41,823 nt of DNA from UBA6136 sp964344495 (lineage in GTDB: Bacteria; Pseudomonadota; Gammaproteobacteria; Methylococcales; Methylococcaceae): positions 1-41,823 of the forward strand of contig CAYFNI010000005.1 of NCBI GenBank assembly GCA_964344495.1. The letters are read 5' to 3'. A program made the position numbers and the translations under genes. Under the pieces are notes generated by a model. It searched no databases. It worked only from the letters and a program-made list of their open reading frames with translations, and had not been told where the DNA came from. Shown one piece after another: positions 24,577 to 32,288 of this stretch; the first letter of the stretch is position 1, and every line of letters starts with the position of its first letter.

Positions 24577-25806
24577 TTAGTGACTGACGTCGACCTTCTT
24601 GCCCTTGGTCTGTCCCATCGCCTTCAGCAACTCGACGAACCACGGTGCATCAATGTCAAACGGCTTGCCGCCCTTGATGCGGGGGAACTCGATGGCACGC
24701 AGGACATTACCGTTGTCCTCGTCATGGCCGATTACGCCGGACTCGTGCTTGAAGGCGCATTCAACCGCCAGGTCGGTGCAGGATTTGATCAGACGGAGAT
24801 CGTCGGTATTGGCTGCGGCGGCCCGGGCAAAATAGCCGGACTTCTGAATCAGCACCTTCTCGGCACCCAGCATCTGGGCGAACTGTTCGCCAAACCATTT
24901 GCCGGGGTTGATGGTATCCAGCTTGATGTGGCCGAAGGCATCCCGAGCAATTTCCTGCCCCTTGGCCTGCATTTCCGCGACGATGGCGTCGACACCCGCG
25001 CCTTCCGAGATGAACAGGTTGACGCAGTCGTGTTTATCCATGACGGCACGCAGACGTTGCGCTTCGGCGGCGAGGTCGATTTCCATTTCCGGCACGAACA
25101 CGGCGTGAACGTCATAGCATTCGCGGGCGAGCCCGACGCCCGGCACCCACTCTTCGCGGTCCAGCAGTTTGCGGTAGGCCTGCGCGGTGGCGGCGGTCAG
25201 CCAGCCACAGTTGCGGCCCATGACTTCATGAACGATCAGCATGCGCGGGTTGGCGCCGGTTTCGGCCACGACATTGCGGTAATAGCGGGCGCCTTCTTCG
25301 GCAGCCGTCCACGCACCCAGTGACTGCTTGATCGGGAACACGTCGTTGTCGACGGTCTTGGGCAGGCCGATGACGGTCAGGCCGTAGTTGTTTTTTGCCA
25401 GGAAGGCGGCCAGATCAGCTGCAGCGGTGTTGGTGTCGTCGCCGCCGATGGTGTGGAGGATGTCAACGCCATCCTTGACCAGCTGGTCAGCGGCGACTTT
25501 CTGGGGATCTTCGCCTTCTTTCACCAGACCGCGCTTCACGCAGTCTTTGACATTCGTCAGCTTGACGCGACTGTTGCCGATCGGCGAACCCCCGAATTTG
25601 TGCAGCAGGTGGGCCTTTTCGCGGATTTCTGGCGTGATCTTGTAAGAGTCGCCCAGCAGCAGGCCTTTGTAGCCGCCGTGGTAAGCAATGATCTCGATGC
25701 TCGGGTCGATTTCAGTGTAACGCTCGATCAGACCGCCCACGGCAGAACTGAGGCAGGGGGCCAGACCGCCAGCGGTCAGGAGGGCAACTTTCTTGGGTTT
25801 GCTCAT
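24577..25806 (-). CDS. pfp: Pyrophosphate-dependent 6-phosphofructokinase
   Basis: This enzyme reversibly converts fructose 6-phosphate and PPi to fructose 1,6-bisphosphate and Pi in the cytoplasm. The donor preference reads from two motifs: GGDDT at 121-125 (ATP enzymes have GGDG) and PKTVDND at 149-155 (ATP enzymes have GTIDND). The 409 residues match PPi-PFKs of about 400-420. It starts at ATG 25806 with a weak purine-rich GAAGAAG upstream. Reversibility suits organisms that run gluconeogenesis or the Calvin cycle, where the enzyme may also act on sedoheptulose 7-phosphate. No ATP-type pfkA is present in the window. It sits downstream of pgi-pgl but behind a likely terminator. Confidence 0.93.
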   Translation of the reverse strand: MSKPKKVALLTAGGLAPCLSSAVGGLIERYTEIDPSIEIIAYHGGYKGLLLGDSYKITPEIREKAHLLHKFGGSPIGNSRVKLTNVKDCVKRGLVKEGEDPQKVAADQLVKDGVDILHTIGGDDTNTAAADLAAFLAKNNYGLTVIGLPKTVDNDVFPIKQSLGAWTAAEEGARYYRNVVAETGANPRMLIVHEVMGRNCGWLTAATAQAYRKLLDREEWVPGVGLARECYDVHAVFVPEMEIDLAAEAQRLRAVMDKHDCVNLFISEGAGVDAIVAEMQAKGQEIARDAFGHIKLDTINPGKWFGEQFAQMLGAEKVLIQKSGYFARAAAANTDDLRLIKSCTDLAVECAFKHESGVIGHDEDNGNVLRAIEFPRIKGGKPFDIDAPWFVELLKAMGQTKGKKVDVSH

Positions 25807-25871
25807 GGCTTCTTCGTTAGAGTTGTGGGTTGGAAAAAACGGGGAAGGATAAAGGATTCGGCCGTTCCGAG

Positions 25872-25904
25872 AAAAGCCGAACGTGTCGGTCGGTCCGGTT
25901 CGGC
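25872..25904 (-). terminator. Probable terminator after pgi-pgl
   Basis: Reading the minus strand, GCCGAAC (25904-25898), a 15-base loop and GTTCGGC (25882-25876) are followed by TTTTC. The loop is long and the T tract short, so strength is moderate. It separates pgl from pfp; I see no convincing pfp promoter in the remaining 65 bases. Confidence 0.45.
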
Positions 25905-25911
25905 GAATCCG

Positions 25912-26661
25912 TCAAAGCGTTGCGAAGGCGTGGAGACCGCGACCGGCGTCCGTATCCACCAACCACATGGATCGCCCATCGCGTCCGGTGACCCGTGCGG
26001 CCGGCAATGCCTGATTGTCATCCGGGTCGGAGTGGAAAATCTGCTCCAGCGTGGCGGCCTTGTCGGCTCCCGTCACCAGAAAAAGGATCTCGCGCGCTGC
26101 CCGGATCGTCGGCAGGGTCAAGGTCAGCCGGGTGGGTGGCGGCTTGGGCGAGTCCTGGACCACGGCAACGCTCAGGTCGGAGTCCGGGCGCCCGGGAAAC
26201 AGCGACGCCGTGTGTCCATCGGGTCCCATTCCCAGCAGGATCAGGTCAAACGCGGGTGGTTGCCCGTCAAAGAACGCGGCGAGGGTCCGGGCATAGTCCG
26301 CTGCGCTGGCTTCGGGTTCCCCCTCGGTCGGCATGGCATGCACCTGCTCCGGTGCGATGGCGGGATTGCCGGCCAGCAGGGTTTCGGCGATCAGGCGCGC
26401 CGTGCTGTCCGGATCGTCATGCGGCACATAGCGCTCGTCGGCAAAGAAGATGTGTACCCTGGACCAGTCGATGGCCTGTCGGTAGGGCGGCTGGGTCAAT
26501 AGCTGGTACAGCCGGCGCGGCGTGCTGCCCCCTGAAACGGCCAGCGAGCATCCCCCGCGTTCATTGATGGCCCGGTGCGCGATCTCCACCAGCCGTGCGG
26601 CGGCCTCGCGGGCCAGATCGTCGGCGCTGCCGGCAATGAACAGTTCGCGACCTCGGTTCAT
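25912..26661 (-). CDS. pgl: 6-phosphogluconolactonase
   Basis: This enzyme hydrolyses 6-phosphoglucono-lactone to 6-phosphogluconate in the oxidative pentose phosphate or Entner-Doudoroff routes. The 249-residue protein shows the DevB/SOL-type motifs SLAVSGGSTPRRLY, IFFADERYVPHDDPDS and LLGMGPDGHTASLFPG, which distinguish it from the beta-propeller YbhE type. The ATG overlaps the pgi stop as ATGA, so the two are coupled. zwf, its usual partner, is not in the window. Confidence 0.95.
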   Translation of the reverse strand: MNRGRELFIAGSADDLAREAAARLVEIAHRAINERGGCSLAVSGGSTPRRLYQLLTQPPYRQAIDWSRVHIFFADERYVPHDDPDSTARLIAETLLAGNPAIAPEQVHAMPTEGEPEASAADYARTLAAFFDGQPPAFDLILLGMGPDGHTASLFPGRPDSDLSVAVVQDSPKPPPTRLTLTLPTIRAAREILFLVTGADKAATLEQIFHSDPDDNQALPAARVTGRDGRSMWLVDTDAGRGLHAFATL

Positions 26662-28298
26662 CGCAGGGTCTTGTAGCGGTTGATCAGCCCGTTGGTGGAG
26701 CTGTCATGCGATTGAATCCGTTCGTCCCCGTGCAGGTCGGTCAGGATTTTCTTGGCCAGTTGCTTGCCGAGCTCGACGCCCATCTGGTCGAAGGAGTTGA
26801 TGTTCCAGATCGCACCTTGCACAAAGATTTTGTGTTCGTAGAGCGCAATCAGGCTGCCCAGGGTTTCCGGTGTCAGCTTGCGGTAGAGGATCGAGTTGGA
26901 GGGGCGGTTGCCGCGGAAGGTTTTGGCCGCCGCCAGTTCCTGCAGACGTTCGCCCTTCACGCCCTCGGCCTTCAGTTCCGCCTTGGCCTCGTCGAAGGTT
27001 TTGCCCAGCATCAGGGCTTCGGTCTGGGCGATGAAGTTGGAAATCAGTAATTCGTGGTGCTGGCCGAGATTGTGGTGGCTCTGCGCGGCGGCTATGAAGT
27101 CGCACGGAATCAGGGCGCTGCCCTGATGCATCAGCTGGTAGAACGCATGCTGGCCGTTGGTGCCGGGTTGCCCGAAAATGATCGGCCCAGTGCTGTAGTT
27201 GACTGGATGGCCCTCCAGATCCACGGTCTTGCCGTTACTTTCCATGTCGCCCTGCTGGAGGTAATCGGGCAGGTACTCGAGGTACTGGTCATAGGGCAGG
27301 ATGGCGTAGGCATCGGCGGCGAAGAAGTTGTCGTACCAAATCCCCAGCAGCGCCATGATGACGGGGATGTTGCGGTGGAAAGGCGCGGTGCGGAAATGCT
27401 CGTCGATGCGGTGGGCGCCTTCCAGCATGGCCTCGAACCGATCCATGCCGACGGCGAGGGCAATCGGCAGGCCGATCGCGGCCCAAATCGAGTAGCGGCC
27501 GCCGACCCAGTCCCAGAATTCGAACATGTTGTTCGGGTCAATCCCGAATTCGACCACCTTTTCGACATTGGTGGAGATGGCGACAAAGTGCTTGGCGACC
27601 GCTGCCGTATCCTTGACATGCGTCAGAAGCCATTGCCGGGCCGAGGTGGCATTGGCCATGGTTTCCAGAGTGGTGAACGTCTTTGAAGCGACGCAGAAAA
27701 GCGTGGTCTCGGGGTCGAGGCCAAACAGAGTCTGGACCAGATCGGCATCATCGACGTTTGAAATGAAATGCACGCGCAGACGGGGATCGACGTAGGGCGA
27801 CAAGGCCTGAACCACCATGCGTGAGCCAAGGTCGGAACCGCCGATGCCGATGTTGACCACGTCGGTGATCGATTTGCCGGTGCAGCCTTTCCAGCGCCCG
27901 GACCTGACTTCCTCGGTAAAGCGCCGCATCAGGCTGAGGACGCGGTTCACGTCTGGCATGACATCGTCGCCATCGAGCAGAATCGGGCGATTGGATCGGT
28001 TGCGCAGGGCAATGTGCAGCACGGCGCGGTTTTCGGTGACGTTGATCCGGGCGCCGCGAAACATCGCCTCGATTTTCGCCGAGAGCTTGCATTCCTCGGC
28101 CAGTTGCTCAAGCAGGTTTAGCGTTTTCTCGGTGATCCTGTTTTTGGAAAAGTCGAACAGGATATCGTTGAAGGTCAGGGAAAAACGTTCAAATCGCTGC
28201 GGATCGGCGGCAAACAGATCCCGCATGTGGACGCCGGCCATCTCCTGCCGGTGTTTTTCAAGCGCCCGCCAGGCCGACAGTTGGGTAGGTTGGGTCAT
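26658..28298 (-). CDS. pgi: Glucose-6-phosphate isomerase
   Basis: Pgi interconverts glucose 6-phosphate and fructose 6-phosphate. I chose ATG 28298, with GGTGA seven bases upstream, giving 546 residues (E. coli 549); the open frame to 28448 would cross the argH promoter. Family signatures are clear: GIGGSDLGSRMV, SKTFTTLETM, FEFWDWVGGRYSIWAAIGLP, and near the C-terminus NSFDQMGVELGK. It is divergent from argH across a 193-base region and coupled to pgl. Confidence 0.97.
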   Translation of the reverse strand: MTQPTQLSAWRALEKHRQEMAGVHMRDLFAADPQRFERFSLTFNDILFDFSKNRITEKTLNLLEQLAEECKLSAKIEAMFRGARINVTENRAVLHIALRNRSNRPILLDGDDVMPDVNRVLSLMRRFTEEVRSGRWKGCTGKSITDVVNIGIGGSDLGSRMVVQALSPYVDPRLRVHFISNVDDADLVQTLFGLDPETTLFCVASKTFTTLETMANATSARQWLLTHVKDTAAVAKHFVAISTNVEKVVEFGIDPNNMFEFWDWVGGRYSIWAAIGLPIALAVGMDRFEAMLEGAHRIDEHFRTAPFHRNIPVIMALLGIWYDNFFAADAYAILPYDQYLEYLPDYLQQGDMESNGKTVDLEGHPVNYSTGPIIFGQPGTNGQHAFYQLMHQGSALIPCDFIAAAQSHHNLGQHHELLISNFIAQTEALMLGKTFDEAKAELKAEGVKGERLQELAAAKTFRGNRPSNSILYRKLTPETLGSLIALYEHKIFVQGAIWNINSFDQMGVELGKQLAKKILTDLHGDERIQSHDSSTNGLINRYKTLR

Positions 28299-28455
28299 AT
28301 AAACGTCACCGCTGTTTTTAGCGATGCTACCAAACCCCGAGGGGCTTAGGAACCGTTCGGTCACGAACCCGGGGTCGCCGCCAATGCGGTCCGGGTTTGG
28401 CGGCCGTGCGAGCGGGAAGGTCCGGCCCTCCGACCATGAGCCATGCATGATCGAG

Positions 28456-28461
28456 TATAAT
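28456..28461 (+). promoter_or_regulatory. Consensus -10 element for argH
   Basis: A perfect TATAAT lies 30 bases before the argH ATG; no good -35 is found at 16-18 bases upstream, so an activator or other contacts may help. The remainder of the 193-base pgi/argH divergent region shows no ARG box I can recognise and no convincing pgi promoter. Confidence 0.5.
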
Positions 28462-28491
28462 CGGCTTCAGCCTTTTACCCTCCACACCGGA

Positions 28492-29805
28492 ATGAGCAGC
28501 GAAAACAAACCCTGGGGCGGACGCTTCACCGAGCCGACTGATGCCTTTGTTGAAGCCTTCACCGCATCGGTCAATTTCGACCAGCGTCTGGCCCGTCACG
28601 ATATTGAGGGATCCAAGGCCCACGCCACCATGCTGGCCGCAATTGGCGTCCTGACCGAGCAGGAGCGCGATCAAATCACGGCCGGCCTTGACGAGATCGC
28701 CACCGAGATCGAGCGCGGCCAGTTTGACTGGTCGGTGCAGCTGGAAGATGTCCACATGAACATCGAAGCGCGCCTGACGCAGCGAATCGGCGAGGTCGGC
28801 AAAAAACTGCACACGGGGCGCTCGCGCAACGATCAGGTGGCGACCGATATCCGTCTGCACCTGCGGGACGAGGTCGATGCCATCGGTTGGTTGCTGCGAC
28901 GATTGCAGGATGCGCTGATTGATCTGGCCGAGCGCGAGGCTGATACGATCATGCCCGGCTTCACCCACTTGCAGGTGGCTCAGCCGGTCAGCTTTGGCCA
29001 TCACCTGCTGGCCTGGTTCGAGATGCTGGAACGCGATCATGGCCGGCTGCGTGATTGTCGGCAGCGCCTCAATGTGATGCCGCTGGGTGCGGCCGCTCTG
29101 GCCGGTACGACTTTCCCGCTGGATCGGCATCTTACCGCCCAGCTGCTGGGTTTCGATCGGACGGCGGCCAATTCGCTCGATGCCGNNNNNNNNNNCCTCT
29201 GGACCTCGGCGCAATTCGGATTTGTCGACCTGCCGGATGCCTTCTGTACCGGGTCGTCGATCATGCCGCAAAAGAAAAACCCGGATGTGCCGGAGCTGGT
29301 GCGGGGCAAATCCGGCCGGGTGTTCGGTCATCTGGTCGGCCTCCTGACCCTCATGAAGGGGCAGCCGCTGGCCTACAACAAGGACAACCAGGAAGACAAG
29401 GAACCCCTGTTCGACACTATCGACACCGTCAAGCATTGCCTGCGTGCCTTCGCCGACATGGTGCCGCACTTGCAGGCCAACCATGCCGCCATGCGTCGGG
29501 CTGCACTGCAAGGCTACGCCACGGCGACCGATCTGGCCGATTATCTGGTGCGCAAGGGCATGCCATTCCGCGATGCCCATGAAGTCGTCGGCAAAGCCGT
29601 GCGGCTCGGTGTCGAGACTGCCCGCGATCTGGCCGCGCTCGAGCTGGAGGAGTTGCAGGCGCTCTCGGACCGGATCGACGCCGATGTGTATGAGGTGCTG
29701 ACGCTCGAAGGTTCGGTCAAGGCCCGCAACCACTTTGGAGGCACCGCACCGGAGCAGGTGCGCTCCGCTGTCGCCGCTGCCCGCGCCCTGTTGCAGAGAG
29801 CCTGA
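28492..29805 (+). CDS. argH: Argininosuccinate lyase, interrupted by an assembly gap
   Basis: ArgH splits argininosuccinate to arginine and fumarate, the last step of arginine synthesis. From ATG 28492 the protein begins SSENKPWGGRFTEPTDAFVE and carries HTGRSRNDQVATD and the fumarase-superfamily signature GSSIMPQKKNPD. Ten Ns at 29186-29195 lie between NSLDA and LWTSAQFGF. Related ArgH proteins have about 29 residues there, including a conserved SDRDF motif. The gap as drawn holds four codons, so about 75 bases are missing. With them the length would be about 462 residues, normal for the family. Frame is preserved and the flanking G and C fit Val codons on each side, so the gene is probably intact. 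Confidence 0.95.
   Translation: MSSENKPWGGRFTEPTDAFVEAFTASVNFDQRLARHDIEGSKAHATMLAAIGVLTEQERDQITAGLDEIATEIERGQFDWSVQLEDVHMNIEARLTQRIGEVGKKLHTGRSRNDQVATDIRLHLRDEVDAIGWLLRRLQDALIDLAEREADTIMPGFTHLQVAQPVSFGHHLLAWFEMLERDHGRLRDCRQRLNVMPLGAAALAGTTFPLDRHLTAQLLGFDRTAANSLDAXXXXLWTSAQFGFVDLPDAFCTGSSIMPQKKNPDVPELVRGKSGRVFGHLVGLLTLMKGQPLAYNKDNQEDKEPLFDTIDTVKHCLRAFADMVPHLQANHAAMRRAALQGYATATDLADYLVRKGMPFRDAHEVVGKAVRLGVETARDLAALELEELQALSDRIDADVYEVLTLEGSVKARNHFGGTAPEQVRSAVAAARALLQRA
29186..29195. other. Assembly gap (10 N) inside argH
   Basis: Ten undetermined bases join two parts of argH. Family length indicates the real gap is near 85 bases, so this is a scaffolding placeholder rather than a measured length. 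Coordinates to the right may shift by about 75. Confidence 0.9.
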
Positions 29806-29809
29806 TGGC

Positions 29810-30433
29810 GTGATTACGGATGATCGTATCACCACGCTGGTCGACCTTCTGCGCCATGGCGAGCCAGTGGGCGGGGTGCGTTATCGGGGGCAGACTGACG
29901 ATCCCCTGAGTCATGCCGGCTGGCAGGAAATGCGTCGGGCCATTGGTACGGAACGACCTTGGCAGGTCATCGTCAGTTCGCCGCTCAGCCGCTGCCTCGC
30001 ATTTGCCGAAGCGCTGAGCGAAGAGGCGGGCATTCCACTGGAAACGGATGAGCGTCTGAAAGAAATCGGCTTTGGCGATTGGCAAGGCAAGACCCGCGAG
30101 GAAATCACCCGCTTCGATCCCGGTCTGGTGCAGCGTTTTTACCGCGATCCCACCACCTATCGCCCGCATGGCGCTGAAGGGCTGGCCGAGTTTCGAACAC
30201 GGGTTGCGGCGGCCTGGCGAGACATCCTCGACCGGCATGCCGGCAAACATCTGCTGGTCGTCTGTCATGCCGGCATCATTCGCATGGTGCTGGCACAAAT
30301 TCTGGAAATTCCGTTGGCCAATCTGTTTCGCATCAAGGTCGGCACGGCCTGTCTGACCCGCGTCGAACTGGCCGAGCAGGGCGAGGATTTTCTCGGGCAA
30401 CTGGTTTTTCATGCCGGTTCGCTCAAGCCCTGA
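29810..30433 (+). CDS. Histidine phosphatase family protein (phosphoglycerate mutase-like)
   Basis: The 207-residue protein starts at GTG 29810, four bases after argH, the first start in a frame otherwise lying inside argH. The phosphohistidine motif LLRHGEP (nucleophile His16) and the second catalytic His153 (in VCHAGI) define the family. The segment ERLKEIGFGDWQGKTREEI resembles the broad-specificity/alpha-ribazole phosphatase (CobC/GpmB) branch. A role in cobalamin assembly is possible, but no cob genes are nearby and the substrate cannot be set from sequence. It probably shares the argH transcript. Confidence 0.82.
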   Translation: MITDDRITTLVDLLRHGEPVGGVRYRGQTDDPLSHAGWQEMRRAIGTERPWQVIVSSPLSRCLAFAEALSEEAGIPLETDERLKEIGFGDWQGKTREEITRFDPGLVQRFYRDPTTYRPHGAEGLAEFRTRVAAAWRDILDRHAGKHLLVVCHAGIIRMVLAQILEIPLANLFRIKVGTACLTRVELAEQGEDFLGQLVFHAGSLKP

Positions 30434-30457
30434 AGCCCCTTCCAGTCACCGCTGGCG

Positions 30458-30480
30458 GGCAGGATTCATCGCGTCCTGCC
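30458..30480 (+). other. Hairpin between the phosphatase and the ArnT-like gene
   Basis: GGCAGGA (30458-30464) and TCCTGCC (30474-30480) form a 7-bp stem with a 9-base loop. No T tract follows, so it is at best a weak pause or processing site in the 96-base gap. Confidence 0.3.
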
Positions 30481-30529
30481 ATGTGCCGGCTTCCGCCCTC
30501 GCAGGGCCCGATCGAACTACCTCCGGTCA

Positions 30530-32287
30530 TTGCACTTGAACACCCATCACTCTATCCCCTCGACGCTCGCATCGGTCTTTTCAAAACCCCTGCATGGCGC
30601 CATAGCCGCTTTGCTGTTCAGCGCCTGGGCGACCTTTTTCCATCTGGGCGATTTCCCGTTGCTGTCGCCGGACGAGGGCCGCAATGCTGAAGTAGCGCGA
30701 GAAATGATGGAGGACGGCCGCTGGCTGGTGCCGACTTATGATGGCGCTGTCTATCTCGACAAGCCCGCTTTCTTCTTCAAGGCCGTCGCCCTGTCGCTGA
30801 ACCTGTTCGGCAATACCGAGTGGGCTGCCCGCTTGCCGTCGGCCGTGTTCGGCTTTGGCCTGCTGGTCATGTTGTTCGCGTTCTGCCGACGGGTCTACGG
30901 GATTGGAACTGCCACGCTGGCGCTGGTAGTGGTGGCGTCCACGCCGCTGTTCATGGCCTTTTCCCGGATTGTCATCTTCGACATGACGCTGGCTTTCTTT
31001 GTCTGCGCCGCCATCTTTTCGGCCTACTTGGCCGAGGAGCATGACGGTGTTCTGCGCCGACGCTGGTATTGGCTGGCAACGCTGGCAGCCGGTGTTGCCA
31101 CGCTGGTCAAGGGACCCGTCGGCTTTTTGGTGCCGTTGCTGGTGATGTCGGTTTTCCTGCTGGTGTCGGGCGAGCGGCGGGCGATACGGCGGTTTTTTGC
31201 GCCGACGCATATCCTGCTGTTTCTGGCCGTGGTGTTGCCATGGTTTGTCGGGCTTTCGCTGGCGTGTCCGGATTTCCCCTATTACGGGATCATGAAGGAG
31301 TCTATCGCCCGTTTCACCACGACCGAGTTCCGGCGCACACAGCCGTTCTACTACTATGCACTCATCATCGCCGGCGGCTTTTTTGCCTGGAGCATCCTCC
31401 TGCCGGGCGCCGTGCGTCTGGCTTACCGGAAACGACGTCGCCTGAGCCGTCCGGATCGGCTGTTTGCGGTCTGGGCGCTGGTCGTCGTGGTGTTTTTTTC
31501 GCTGTCCCAGTCCAAGCTGCCGGGCTATATCCTGACCGGGGTAGTGGCCCTTGGCGTACTGGTGGCGCGGGTGTTTGCCGAAGCGCAGAGTGATCGGGAA
31601 AGCCCCGCGTGGCGTCTGATTCGTCGCTCGGGCCTGACCTTGGCGTGGGTGGCGGGGGGGCTGACGTTGCCGGTTCTGGCTTGGGTCATCGCCCCCGAGA
31701 CAGTGGTCAGGCCGCGATGGTTGACGGACGCGGTCGTGACCCGGTTTGGTCCCTTGCTGCCGAGCCTGGCGATGACGCTGACTGGCCTGGTGCTGCTCGG
31801 CCTGGGTGCTTATGTCAGCCGCTGCCGTTGGTTGGCGCTGTCGGCGTATCTGGCTTTTCCGGTGGCGTTGTTGACGGTGAATTTTGACTGGGTACCCCGT
31901 CATGCGGCGATCAAGTCGGCGCGAGCCCTGCGGGATGCCTTGCCGGCCGATCTGCCGCCGGATACCGAGTTTGCCTGCGATCACTGCATGCCTCACGGTC
32001 TGCCGTTCTATCTCGGCAAGCCGATGACGGTCTTTACCGAGGACGGACGCGAACTGACCAGCAACTACGTATTGTTCTCGCTGGCATCCGGCAAGCCCTG
32101 GCCGGAACATCTGGTGCCGGCGGCTCGCGAGCAAGATTATCTGGCGGCGCGGACGCGCCCCATCTACCTGCTGGCGCGCGGTCACCGGCGTGAGCAACTG
32201 GAGGCCTTGGCCCGTCCCTACGGAGGGCATCTCCAGACGTATGACAACGATTACATCGGCACCTTGTTGCCGGCCGGAGGGCATTGA
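30530..32287 (+). CDS. ArnT/PMT-type GT-C membrane glycosyltransferase
   Basis: This 585-residue integral membrane protein has many hydrophobic helices and an early periplasmic-loop acidic motif SPDEGRNAEVAREM, characteristic of ArnT and other dolichol-/undecaprenyl-phosphate-sugar GT-C transferases (catalytic Asp in the first loop). ArnT adds 4-amino-arabinose to lipid A; related proteins transfer other sugars to lipids or proteins. No arnA/B/C/D genes are near, so the donor sugar is unknown. The start is uncertain: TTG 30530 is the earliest, TTG 30536 is also possible, and neither has a clear ribosome site. The next gene begins one base after its stop. Confidence 0.8.
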   Translation: MHLNTHHSIPSTLASVFSKPLHGAIAALLFSAWATFFHLGDFPLLSPDEGRNAEVAREMMEDGRWLVPTYDGAVYLDKPAFFFKAVALSLNLFGNTEWAARLPSAVFGFGLLVMLFAFCRRVYGIGTATLALVVVASTPLFMAFSRIVIFDMTLAFFVCAAIFSAYLAEEHDGVLRRRWYWLATLAAGVATLVKGPVGFLVPLLVMSVFLLVSGERRAIRRFFAPTHILLFLAVVLPWFVGLSLACPDFPYYGIMKESIARFTTTEFRRTQPFYYYALIIAGGFFAWSILLPGAVRLAYRKRRRLSRPDRLFAVWALVVVVFFSLSQSKLPGYILTGVVALGVLVARVFAEAQSDRESPAWRLIRRSGLTLAWVAGGLTLPVLAWVIAPETVVRPRWLTDAVVTRFGPLLPSLAMTLTGLVLLGLGAYVSRCRWLALSAYLAFPVALLTVNFDWVPRHAAIKSARALRDALPADLPPDTEFACDHCMPHGLPFYLGKPMTVFTEDGRELTSNYVLFSLASGKPWPEHLVPAAREQDYLAARTRPIYLLARGHRREQLEALARPYGGHLQTYDNDYIGTLLPAGGH

Positions 32288-32288
32288 T

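Noticed and set aside
29186..29195. argH as a pseudogene or deletion mutant
   Set aside because: The interruption is an N run with frame and flanking codons consistent with an intact gene.
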